Shown here: positions 25,312-33,021 of the stretch, piece after piece
Layout of the letters: the number at the start of each line of letters is the position of its first letter
Position numbering within the stretch: the first letter of the stretch is position 1
Origin: Lachnospiraceae bacterium
GTDB lineage: Bacteria > Bacillota > Clostridia > Lachnospirales > Lachnospiraceae
Assembly (NCBI GenBank): GCA_014799465.1
Contig: JAAVHZ010000022.1
Span: 62,001 to 126,000 of the forward strand
DNA: 64,000 nucleotides
Direction of reading: 5' to 3'
The notes under the pieces: model-generated
Seen by the model: the letters and a program-made list of their open reading frames with translations, nothing else
Database searches by the model: none
Told to the model about the DNA's origin: nothing
Made by a program: the position numbers and the translations under genes

Positions 25312-25488
25312 TACAGCAATTCAACCTTTATGTTGTACTATCTTAAAATATTTTAGTGTTATTTTATATGCTATCTGGGTGTGCTAAATAACCAATATCT
25401 AGGGGAACGGAAACGAAAATTTGAAGGAAATCTTCGAATATTTTAACGATTTTAGGGGTGTAGTACCAGATTTTGTGGTTAAAAGACA

Positions 25489-25541
25489 ATTAGAGGGTGA
25501 TAAAGCCCAGCTCTTATTATTAAACCATTTCACCCTCTAAT
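25489..25541. repeat. Long-loop inverted repeat
   Basis: ATTAGAGGGTGA (25489-25500) and its exact complement TCACCCTCTAAT (25530-25541) are separated by 29 bases. It could form a hairpin RNA, mark a small mobile element end, or be a regulator site. Nothing else identifies it. Confidence 0.5.
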
Positions 25542-25806
25542 CAGAATATATAAAGAAGTTATAAAATCAATCAGTTTTTTTATTGTACCATACCCAGAAG
25601 TAAAAGGAAACTATAGCTAAATCACAACAGGGTTTTTCAAAATGTTTATTGTGATATTGAATATATTCTTTGACAATTTTATCGGTTACATTTATGCAGT
25701 TATACACTATAACAGTACGATATTCAAGATAATAACAGATGATGTAAGAATCAATTTTATATCAAGGTTATTCATACATGAGGTATTTACTGATGTTTCA
25801 AATGAT

Positions 25807-25855
25807 GAGCCAAAAAGGAGCCAAAAAGGAGCCGAAAAGGAGCCGAAAAAAGGAG
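25807..25855 (+). repeat. Degenerate short tandem repeat
   Basis: About four imperfect copies of an 11-base unit (GAGCCAAAAAG and variants) lie downstream of the XRE regulator's stop codon (25899). Confidence 0.6.
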
Positions 25856-25898
25856 TCAAAATAAAACAAGCATCCATTATTCCAAAATCAAAACAAAT

Positions 25899-26255
25899 TC
25901 AACGTCCCTTCCAGACTTTCAGCATTCTTATAATTTTTCTACGTTCATCAGGAGAAAAAGTTTTAAATATCCCTATCAACTCATCATACATAGGGTCATT
26001 ATCAGTATTTTCAATGGATTCAGAATCTTTTCCGGCAGCCAGAATTGAATCAACAGACATGTTGCATAACTTTGAATAATATAACAGTACTCTCAAATTC
26101 AGCTTTGTACGGCTGTTTTCTACGTTACTGACAAAAGCAACAGTACATTCCAGATCTTCAGCTACTTTCTCCTGAGTAACACCTTGCTCCATACGCATCT
26201 GTTTCATTTTTTGACCTACTTTTGTAAAATCTATTTCATATTCATTCTTGTTCAT
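25899..26255 (-). CDS. XRE-family regulator, divergent from the radical SAM cassette
   Basis: This 118-residue protein starts at ATG 26255 with AAGGAG upstream. Residues 12-66 form a Cro/C1 helix-turn-helix (VGQKMKQMRMEQGVTQEKVAEDL, then VAFVSNVENSRTKLNLRVLLYYSKL). The C-terminus (FKTFSPDERRKIIRMLKVW) is typical of Lachnospiraceae XRE proteins. It is transcribed divergently from the MKIRTDF/radical SAM genes. A perfect inverted repeat lies in the shared 124-base spacer next to the downstream promoter, so it likely represses that cassette. Target and ligand are unknown. Confidence 0.85.
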   Translation of the reverse strand: MNKNEYEIDFTKVGQKMKQMRMEQGVTQEKVAEDLECTVAFVSNVENSRTKLNLRVLLYYSKLCNMSVDSILAAGKDSESIENTDNDPMYDELIGIFKTFSPDERRKIIRMLKVWKGR

Positions 26256-26282
26256 TATATAACTCCTTGTATACTAAAATTT

Positions 26283-26342
26283 ACTAATAAATATATTTTA
26301 TTACATTTATTAGTTGCAATCAATATGCCAATATAGTATATT
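26283..26342 (+). promoter_or_regulatory. Operator and promoter of the radical SAM cassette
   Basis: A perfect inverted repeat ACTAATAAAT / ATTTATTAGT (26283-26292 and 26305-26314) abuts a -35 box TTGCAA (26314-26319). A -10 box TATATT (26337-26342) follows at 17-bp spacing. A regulator bound at the repeat would block RNA polymerase. The divergent XRE protein is the obvious candidate. Confidence 0.6.
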
Positions 26343-26379
26343 TATATATACCAATAAGTATAATAAGGAGGATAAAGAA

Positions 26380-26742
26380 ATGAAAATAAGAACAGATTTT
26401 GTTACAAATTCCAGTAGCAGCAGTTTTATAATCGCAAGGAAGGAGGAATTGACGGACAAGCAGAAAGAAGCAGTTATTGATTATGTTGTAAATAATATGC
26501 TGGGTGAAAAGGTTCCGGGCAGCAAAGATGATATAGATAAAATGTTAGAAGAAATGTACATTGATGAAGATTACAAAGAAGATATTTGCAAGGCGATGGA
26601 AAATGGATTGTCAATTTATCAGGGATATGTAAGTTTTGAAGAACCGGATGAGATAGGCTATCTGATGGAGGGATTGTGGAAAGCTTTGGAGGAAGCAGAT
26701 GGAAACAATTTTGTTGGAATTGATACGGATTTAGAATATTAG
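26380..26742 (+). CDS. Small acidic protein with N-terminal MKIRTDFVTNSSSSSF motif
   Basis: This 120-residue protein starts at ATG 26380 after AAGGAGG. It opens with the motif MKIRTDFVTNSSSSSFI, then continues as an acidic helical protein (many Glu and Asp, ending in DTDLEY). The opening motif is familiar from small uncharacterised proteins of gut Firmicutes. Five serines in a row after an invariant DFVTN look like a recognition or modification sequence. The next gene, 15 bases away, encodes a radical SAM protein, suggesting substrate and enzyme or shared function. No signal peptide or membrane segment is seen. Function unknown. The peptide-modification idea is inference. Confidence 0.7.
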   Translation: MKIRTDFVTNSSSSSFIIARKEELTDKQKEAVIDYVVNNMLGEKVPGSKDDIDKMLEEMYIDEDYKEDICKAMENGLSIYQGYVSFEEPDEIGYLMEGLWKALEEADGNNFVGIDTDLEY

Positions 26743-26757
26743 AATGAGAATAATAAT

Positions 26758-27822
26758 ATGAGAAAAAGAATAGATAAAACCAATCATTTTATTTCCGTTT
26801 TTGACGAAAAAAGCGGATTTTATGTACGGAGTGGAGTGATTGAAGATGGAAAAGATATAGGGAAAGACCCTTTTATGGCAGAATTTCCCGAGTTAATTGA
26901 TATTGGCATAATGGGACATTGTATACATGGAGAAAAGGGGTTGTGTTTGCTATCAGGTGTTCAGTGTTACCAGAATGGCAGAGATATACATAAGGAAAAT
27001 ATGTCTGTTCAAAATTTTGAAAAGATAGCGTCACAATGTAAAGACAGAACCTTTCAATTTGCCCTTGGAGGAAGAGGCGATCCTGACCAGCATGAAGAAT
27101 TTGAAGAGATTCTTAAAATATGCCGCAAAAATAATATTGTACCTAATTTCACTTCTTCAGGATACGGATTTAATCAGAAAATAGTTGAGCTGTGCAGAGA
27201 GTATTGCGGTGCTGTTGCTATTAGCTGGTATAGGAGTAATTATACAAATGGTGCAATTCAAAGTTTAATTGAAGCAGGTGTAAAGACGAATGTACATTAT
27301 GTATTAAGTGATAGTACGATAGATGAAGCAATATGGATGCTTAAGAAAAATGGTTTTCCCCAAAGGATTAATGCAGTGGTATTTTTACTGCATAAACCGG
27401 TTGGTCTGGGTGACTCTGCTAATGTATTGAAAAGTGATGATAAAAGGTTAAAGATTTTTTGGGAATTAATAAATAAAAAAGTCTTCCCGTTCAAAATAGG
27501 TTTTGATTCCTGTACGGTTCCCGGTTTGCTTAATAATGTGGAAAATCTTAGCCCGGACAGTATTGATACCTGTGAAGGAGGCAGATGGTCAGCATATATA
27601 ACATCAGATATGAAAATGCTTCCATGCAGTTTTGATAATCAGAAAATGAATTGGAGTGTGGATTTGGAACATTTTACTATTGAACAGGCATGGAACAGTA
27701 TGCAGTTTAACATGTTTCGCAAGCATTTTTTAACATCTTGCCCTGAATGTCCGGATAGGGATAAATGCATGGGTGGATGCCCGATAAGCCCTGAAATTGT
27801 ATTATGTGAGAAGAAAATTTGA
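26758..27822 (+). CDS. Atypical radical SAM / SPASM-like protein
   Basis: This 354-residue protein starts at ATG 26758. It has no strong binding site and is likely translated by coupling to the preceding gene. Near residues 55-70 three cysteines (C55, C63, C70 in GHCIHGEKGLC and GVQCYQNG) replace the usual CxxxCxxC cluster motif with spacing C-x7-C-x6-C. Sequence after it (FALGGRGDPDQHEEFEEIL, FTSSGYGF, GAVAISWYRS) follows the radical SAM TIM-barrel order. The C-terminus is cysteine-rich like a SPASM/twitch domain (DTCEGGRWSAYIT, LPCSFDNQ, CPECPDRDKCMGGCPI), able to bind auxiliary clusters. Such enzymes often modify ribosomal peptides. The adjacent small protein is the natural candidate partner. 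Confidence 0.75.
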   Translation: MRKRIDKTNHFISVFDEKSGFYVRSGVIEDGKDIGKDPFMAEFPELIDIGIMGHCIHGEKGLCLLSGVQCYQNGRDIHKENMSVQNFEKIASQCKDRTFQFALGGRGDPDQHEEFEEILKICRKNNIVPNFTSSGYGFNQKIVELCREYCGAVAISWYRSNYTNGAIQSLIEAGVKTNVHYVLSDSTIDEAIWMLKKNGFPQRINAVVFLLHKPVGLGDSANVLKSDDKRLKIFWELINKKVFPFKIGFDSCTVPGLLNNVENLSPDSIDTCEGGRWSAYITSDMKMLPCSFDNQKMNWSVDLEHFTIEQAWNSMQFNMFRKHFLTSCPECPDRDKCMGGCPISPEIVLCEKKI

Positions 27823-27904
27823 CTTTTTCATATAAATATGTATACTAAGGATATGGCTTAATGTGTTCTTGCAATAAATAGTTGAATGAGAGGATAATGA
27901 TATT

Positions 27905-28384
27905 GTGAAACTTTTGATAAAGCAGAGAGTGTTTTCATGGACAGATACATATGATGTGTATGATGAAAATCAGATGCCGAAATATTTTGTGAAGTCGGAT
28001 TTTTTTTCAATTGGGCACAGAATACGTGTTTTTGACCGTAATCAATGTGAAGTGGGAATGATTCAGGAAAAAGTAATATCATTTTTGCCGAAGTTTGAAG
28101 TCTATATAAATGGCAGAATGGTCGGAACTATAGAGAAAAAGTTTACACTTTTCAATCCACAGTACAGAATAAATTACAAAGGCTGGAGTGTTCAAGGAAG
28201 CTTTATAGGTTGGAATTACAGGGTAGTTGATGGATTTAATCAGATAATACACATTATTAAAGAACCTTTTCATTGGGGAGATACATATGTACTTTATTTC
28301 ACAAATCCGGCAGATGAGATAGAAGGATTATTATTGACAATAGCTATTGATGCAGCCAACTGCAGTAAAAATAAACAGATGTGA
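27905..28384 (+). CDS. LURP-one-related (Tubby C-like) protein
   Basis: This 159-residue protein starts at GTG 27905 behind GAGAGG. The pattern MKLLIKQRVFSWTDTYDVYDENQMPKYFVKSDFFSIGHRIRVFD (in pieces) is typical of the LURP-one/YxjI beta-barrel family, related to Tubby and phospholipid scramblases. Two repeated strands, V.D.....G.I and the GWSVQGSFIGWNYRVVD block, complete the fold. No catalytic residues are known. Bacterial members are thought to sit at or near membranes, but their role is undefined. It ends about 11 bases before a polytopic membrane protein gene, and the two are probably co-expressed. Confidence 0.75.
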   Translation: MKLLIKQRVFSWTDTYDVYDENQMPKYFVKSDFFSIGHRIRVFDRNQCEVGMIQEKVISFLPKFEVYINGRMVGTIEKKFTLFNPQYRINYKGWSVQGSFIGWNYRVVDGFNQIIHIIKEPFHWGDTYVLYFTNPADEIEGLLLTIAIDAANCSKNKQM

Positions 28385-28394
28385 GGAACAAAGT

Positions 28395-29936
28395 ATGAAA
28401 GATAAAAAGACATTAAATATATATAAGGCAGCATCAATGGTTTTGATGATAATGATTATGGTTTTAATAATAGCTTTATGGGGAAGAAATGATTTTTCAC
28501 GATATCTGATTTATGACAAAGGGAGAATAGCGGATAAAGTGATGCTGGCAGCAAAATTTTCAGTTATGCTGTTTATTTTATATAAAAGCACAGTAGATAA
28601 GAAGTATTTTATAACAATTTTGTCATTTGTTCAGGCAGCAGGAATATTTTGGGTAAGGTTTTTGGGCAATAAAGTTATAGACTCAGAATATATGAAAATA
28701 GACAGGCTTACCATTACAATCTGTATAATAATAGTGTTGACTGTTATATTTATTAATCTTTATACTTTTATGAATGATAATTTGAGTTTTGTATGGATAC
28801 TAATATCATCACTTGGATTTATGGGAGTGGCACTGTCATTTGATTTGGTCTGGATGGATTTCTTTTTGGCATTGGCATTTTTAGGAATGTATATGTGGTT
28901 TGAAAAAGGCAGGTATCTGATTTTAGGTGCAGGGATTGTAGCAGAGATTTTTGTGACCATATCATCCATTTTTGCGGCACAGAAGATTGAAATATTATCT
29001 ATTCAGTCAGTTATAGTATGCAGGGCAATGGATGTGACCGGTGCATTTTATCCGGCAGTTATGATGATAATAGCGGCATGTGTGCTTTTGATGTGTGGAG
29101 CATGGATATTTATAAAAAGTGATGCAGATGCATGTATAAAATTGTATCTTACAAGTATAGTGATGATAGCAGCAGGTACATATCTGTTTATAAGGTTTAT
29201 TCCTGCATATAGTGGAGATATTATAGGAACAGTGCTTAAGTTTGCAGGGGCAGTGATATTATTATTGCTGTCAGTATATTTAAATGTGGTTAAACAATGG
29301 AAAAATGCAGTTATGGTATTATCAATGGCATGTCCGGCAGGTCTTATTGCATTGTTTGGTGCCGGGCATGTAATTACGGTGTGGTATGGAATAATGATGA
29401 TGTTAATATACATTCCGCTAATTATAATACTATATTTAAATGAAGATTCAGGAAGATATATGTATGTACATATAGTATCTGTTTTTTGCCTTATATTAGT
29501 GCCTGTAGAGATGGTTTCTTATAGAATGTCGGCATTTAAATTGTATTTAAAAGTGGAGAATAAAGTATGGCTTGCAATTATGGCGGTTTCATATGTTGTG
29601 TTCGTGATAGGGCTTATAAGATGGATGAACAGATTTGACAAAGATGTAAGTGATTCAAGAAAACAGACGGAAGACAGCGGAAAAGCAGGAAGAAATTTGT
29701 TGTGTGCAGCATTAATTATACTTGCAGCAGTTATTATTTTCATGCCGCTTACCATTAAGGACTGGATTTATCCGATGATGTCAAGGACTGAGATAATGAT
29801 ATCAGATATATCATCAAACAAAGTACATATGGAGCACATAATTGTTACATCAGTAATGGTAATTGTGACGTTTCTGATTCCGATACTGGTTATAAAAATA
29901 AGTAATTTGAGGAAGAGAAATTTAAAAAGTCAGTAA
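28395..29936 (+). CDS. Polytopic membrane protein, family unknown
   Basis: This 513-residue protein starts at ATG 28395 with GAGGAAC 7 bases upstream. An upstream in-frame ATG at 28347 would overlap the preceding gene. I count about 13 hydrophobic segments from residue 12 to 500, with a short charged loop at about 430-450 (RFDKDVSDSRKQTEDSGKAGRN). No transporter, flippase or enzyme motif is recognisable. It lies between a LURP-like gene and spmB, about 90 bases before the latter. Codon use matches the chromosome. Confidence 0.6.
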   Translation: MKDKKTLNIYKAASMVLMIMIMVLIIALWGRNDFSRYLIYDKGRIADKVMLAAKFSVMLFILYKSTVDKKYFITILSFVQAAGIFWVRFLGNKVIDSEYMKIDRLTITICIIIVLTVIFINLYTFMNDNLSFVWILISSLGFMGVALSFDLVWMDFFLALAFLGMYMWFEKGRYLILGAGIVAEIFVTISSIFAAQKIEILSIQSVIVCRAMDVTGAFYPAVMMIIAACVLLMCGAWIFIKSDADACIKLYLTSIVMIAAGTYLFIRFIPAYSGDIIGTVLKFAGAVILLLLSVYLNVVKQWKNAVMVLSMACPAGLIALFGAGHVITVWYGIMMMLIYIPLIIILYLNEDSGRYMYVHIVSVFCLILVPVEMVSYRMSAFKLYLKVENKVWLAIMAVSYVVFVIGLIRWMNRFDKDVSDSRKQTEDSGKAGRNLLCAALIILAAVIIFMPLTIKDWIYPMMSRTEIMISDISSNKVHMEHIIVTSVMVIVTFLIPILVIKISNLRKRNLKSQ

Positions 29937-30023
29937 GACACAGTTACATTTAAGTAAATTAGAATATATAAAGCAGTGGAATAATAGGATATAAAGACAG
30001 TATATTTGGAATGGAGAATCTAT

Positions 30024-30557
30024 ATGAAATTTCTGGTATACATATCCGATTATATGATTCCACTGCTTGTTTTTTATGTAGTAGGTTATGGAATACTTAT
30101 GAAAAAAAATGTTTATGATGATTTTGTCAGTGGTGCAAAGGAAGGAATGAAAACCGTAGTATCAATACTGCCCACTCTTATAGGATTGATGGTAGGAGTA
30201 GGAGTGTTGAGGGCATCGGGTTTTCTGGATGCCGTATCAAATGTAATTGGCAGGTTGACAGAACCAATCGGAGTTCCTTCAGCATTAATGCCTTCAATAA
30301 TTGTCAGAATGTTTTCATCTTCTGCTGCCACCGGACTTGTGCTTGATTTGTTTAAAGAATATGGGACGGATTCTCCGATAGGCATTATGGCTTCTATAAT
30401 GATGGGGAGTACTGAAACTATATTTTATACCATGAGTGTATACTTTATGGCTGCAAAGGTAAGAAAGACAAGATGGACTTTGCCGGGAGCACTTTTATGT
30501 ACATTTGCCGGAGTTATTGCAAGTATAATAATTGGTAAATCAATGGTTCCAAATTGA
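30024..30557 (+). CDS. spmB: Spore maturation protein SpmB
   Basis: This 177-residue membrane protein starts at ATG 30024 behind TGGAGA. An upstream TTG at 30006 has no support. It has about five hydrophobic segments and the conserved blocks GAKEGMKTVVSILPTLIGLMVG, PSIIVRMFSSSAATG and MMGSTETIFYTMSVYF, characteristic of the nucleoside-recognition/gate family including SpmB. In Bacillus, SpmA and SpmB together support spore core dehydration and heat resistance. SpmB is normally encoded directly after spmA. Here the preceding gene is an unrelated polytopic protein, so spmA is elsewhere or missing. Confidence 0.85.
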   Translation: MKFLVYISDYMIPLLVFYVVGYGILMKKNVYDDFVSGAKEGMKTVVSILPTLIGLMVGVGVLRASGFLDAVSNVIGRLTEPIGVPSALMPSIIVRMFSSSAATGLVLDLFKEYGTDSPIGIMASIMMGSTETIFYTMSVYFMAAKVRKTRWTLPGALLCTFAGVIASIIIGKSMVPN

Positions 30558-30638
30558 TATACAAATTTGTTCTGATATAGTATAATAGAAAAAGACCGTC
30601 AAAAGGTTAAATTGGGTTACATTGAAAGGAGAAGGCAC

Positions 30639-31127
30639 ATGAGCAATGAAGCAGATGTGAGGGTTTTGGATGCTATATTGGAGAAACATAGTTATAATTC
30701 AACTTTGATAATTGCCATAATGCAGGATATTCAGAAAGAGTTCCATTATTTATCTGAAGATGCATTATGCTATATAGCGAAAAAACTGAATCTAAGTGAG
30801 GCAAAGGTATATGGAGTGGCAACATTTTATGAGAATTTTTCGCTGAAACCAAAGGGAAAATATATTATAAAGGTTTGTGACGGAACAGCGTGTCATGTAA
30901 GGAAATCAGTTCCTATTCTTGAGGAATTCAGAAATCAGCTTAAAGTTACTGCTGAGAATCCTACTACGGAGGACCGTATGTTTACAGTGGAGACAGTATC
31001 ATGTCTTGGGGCATGTGGATTGGCACCTGTCTGTACAGTTAATGATAAAGTTCATCCGGCTATGACTCCGGAAAAGGCGAGGGAGATTGTTGAAAGTATC
31101 AGGAAGGAGGAACAGGATGAAAATTAA
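30639..31127 (+). CDS. hydC: NADH-linked hydrogenase subunit HydC (NuoE-like)
   Basis: This 162-residue protein starts at ATG 30639 after AAAGGAGAAGG. Residues 1-75 are the helical NuoE N-terminus (YLSEDALCYIAKKLNLSEAKVYGVATFYENF). Residues 80-155 are the thioredoxin-like [2Fe-2S] domain with ligands in CDGTACH and CLGACG. It forms the small subunit of the trimeric electron-bifurcating [FeFe]-hydrogenase. Its stop overlaps the hydB start by 11 bases. The hydC-hydB-hydA order equals that of Thermotoga and Acetobacterium. It is cytosolic. Confidence 0.92.
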   Translation: MSNEADVRVLDAILEKHSYNSTLIIAIMQDIQKEFHYLSEDALCYIAKKLNLSEAKVYGVATFYENFSLKPKGKYIIKVCDGTACHVRKSVPILEEFRNQLKVTAENPTTEDRMFTVETVSCLGACGLAPVCTVNDKVHPAMTPEKAREIVESIRKEEQDEN

Positions 31128-33006
31128 TTCAAGAGAAGAACTGGCGAATAAACGTGAAGAATATTTGGAATTATTGAAAATGCAGAGAAAGCAGATACTT
31201 ATTTGTGCCGGAACGGGTTGTGTTGCCGGAGGTTCACTTTTAATATATGAGAGGCTGCAGGAAATTATAAAGGAAAAGGGACTTGTCTGTTCAATACAGC
31301 TTGAAAAAGAACCACATGATGAAAGTATCGGGGTAAAGAAAAGCGGATGTCATGGTTTTTGTGAAATGGGACCGCTTATAAGAATAGAGCCTATGGGATG
31401 GCTTTATATAAAGGTAAAATTAGAAGATTGTGAAGAGATAATAGAGAAAAGCATTATAGGTGATGAGGTAGTAGACAGACTTGTATATAAGGACAAGGAT
31501 GGCAATCCGTATATTAAACAGTCGGAAATACCTTTCTATAAGCAGCAGACACGTATTGCACTTGAGCATTGCGGACATATTAATGCAGAATCTATAAAGG
31601 AATACATAGCAGTGGGCGGCTACAATGCAGTTGCCAAAGCATTATTTGATATGACACCTGAGGGAATAGTTGATGAAATTTCAGAAGCATGTCTCCGGGG
31701 ACGAGGCGGCGGCGGATTCCCTACAGGAAGAAAATGGGCTCAGGTACTTGCACAGAAAGAACCGGAAAAGTATGTGGTCTGTAACGGTGATGAAGGTGAC
31801 CCAGGTGCATTTATGGACCGTTCCATGATGGAAGGTGACCCACACAGGGTTATTGAAGGAATGATAATAGCAGGAATAGCTACGAAAGCACATCAGGGAT
31901 ATATATATGTGCGTGCCGAATATCCGCTTGCCTGTGAACGTCTTCAGAAGGCAATAGACCAGGCAATGGAATTAGGCTTGCTTGGAGATGACATTTTAGG
32001 TTCGGGCTTTGATTTTCATTTAAGAATAAGCATGGGTGCAGGTGCGTTTGTATGTGGCGAAGGAAGTGCACTGACCGCATCTATAGAGGGTAACAGAGGA
32101 ATGCCGAGAGTCAAACCTCCGAGAACTGTAGAACATGGATTATTTGATAAGCCTACCGTGCTTAACAATGTGGAGACATATTGTAATGTACCTCCTATTA
32201 TAGTCAATGGTGCTGACTGGTATAAGGGATTCGGACCTGATAATAATCATGGAACAAAAGCGTTTGCCCTTACTGGAAATGTAAATAATACCGGACTTAT
32301 TGAAGTTCCTATGGGAACTACTTTAAGAGAAGTTATATTTGACATTGGAGGAGGCGTAAAAGGCGGAGATTTTAAAGCGGTACAGATAGGAGGACCTTCA
32401 GGCGGATGTCTGTGCATCAATGCGACGGAAGACCATTTGGACATGCACCTTGATTTCGATTCGCTTAAAAAGGTAGGTGCGATGATAGGTTCAGGCGGAC
32501 TGGTTGTTATGAATGACAAGAGCTGTATGGTGGAAGTGGCAAGGTTCTTTATGAACTTTACCCAGAACGAATCCTGTGGAAAATGTGTACCATGCAGAGA
32601 GGGTACTAAGCGGATGTTGGAACTCTTGAATGATATAACCGAGGGCAGAGGAACTATGGAACATATAGAAATGCTGGAAGAGTTATCAGAGACTATATCT
32701 GCAACGGCATTGTGCGGACTGGGAAAAACCGCTGCCTCTCCTGTTATAAGCACACTAAAATATTTCAGAGACGAATATTTAGCACATGTAGTGGATAAAA
32801 AATGTCCTGCAGGACAGTGCAAGGCACTTGTTTCTCTCAAAATCAATCCTGATAAATGTAAGGGCTGTACAAAATGTGCAAGAATGTGTCCGGTGGGAGC
32901 TATTACCGGAACAGTCAAGAATCCTCATGTTATTGATAATGATAAATGTATCAAATGTTATGCATGTAAAGAAGGCTGTAACTTTGGTGCGGTTGAGGAA
33001 GCATAG
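31117..33006 (+). CDS. hydB: NADH-binding hydrogenase subunit HydB (NuoF-like)
   Basis: This 629-residue protein starts at ATG 31117 after AAGGAGG. Residues 1-110 are a thioredoxin-like [2Fe-2S] domain (CAGTGC and SGCHGFCEMGP). The middle is a NuoF-type flavoprotein: RGRGGGGFPTGRKW (NADH), GDEGDPGAFMDRSMMEGDPH (FMN) and the cluster motif CGKCVPCREG. The C-terminus adds a two-[4Fe-4S] ferredoxin (CKGCTKCARMCPVG and CIKCYACKEGCNFG). It exchanges electrons with NAD and, through FMN, supports electron bifurcation with ferredoxin. It is followed 15 bases later by hydA. Confidence 0.93.
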   Translation: MKINSREELANKREEYLELLKMQRKQILICAGTGCVAGGSLLIYERLQEIIKEKGLVCSIQLEKEPHDESIGVKKSGCHGFCEMGPLIRIEPMGWLYIKVKLEDCEEIIEKSIIGDEVVDRLVYKDKDGNPYIKQSEIPFYKQQTRIALEHCGHINAESIKEYIAVGGYNAVAKALFDMTPEGIVDEISEACLRGRGGGGFPTGRKWAQVLAQKEPEKYVVCNGDEGDPGAFMDRSMMEGDPHRVIEGMIIAGIATKAHQGYIYVRAEYPLACERLQKAIDQAMELGLLGDDILGSGFDFHLRISMGAGAFVCGEGSALTASIEGNRGMPRVKPPRTVEHGLFDKPTVLNNVETYCNVPPIIVNGADWYKGFGPDNNHGTKAFALTGNVNNTGLIEVPMGTTLREVIFDIGGGVKGGDFKAVQIGGPSGGCLCINATEDHLDMHLDFDSLKKVGAMIGSGGLVVMNDKSCMVEVARFFMNFTQNESCGKCVPCREGTKRMLELLNDITEGRGTMEHIEMLEELSETISATALCGLGKTAASPVISTLKYFRDEYLAHVVDKKCPAGQCKALVSLKINPDKCKGCTKCARMCPVGAITGTVKNPHVIDNDKCIKCYACKEGCNFGAVEEA

Positions 33007-33021
33007 GAAGGAGAGAAAGAC

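Larger units (their letters stand above)
25266..25898. other. Non-coding gap between RM regulator and XRE gene
   Basis: No supported gene lies here. It contains the palindrome at 25298 and an inverted repeat with 12-bp perfect arms and 29-base spacing (25489-25500 and 25530-25541). A short purine-rich tandem repeat occurs at about 25807-25855. A plus-strand open frame running from 25642 over the XRE gene has no ribosome binding site and is treated as a shadow. Confidence 0.5.

Noticed and set aside
25642-26079. Plus-strand 145-codon frame
   Set aside because: It lacks a ribosome binding site and overlaps a well-supported XRE gene on the other strand.
30554-30586. Promoter of hydCBA (TTGATA and TATAAT)
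   Set aside because: A good -10 box is present but the spacing is 21 bp, so I did not list it as a supported promoter.
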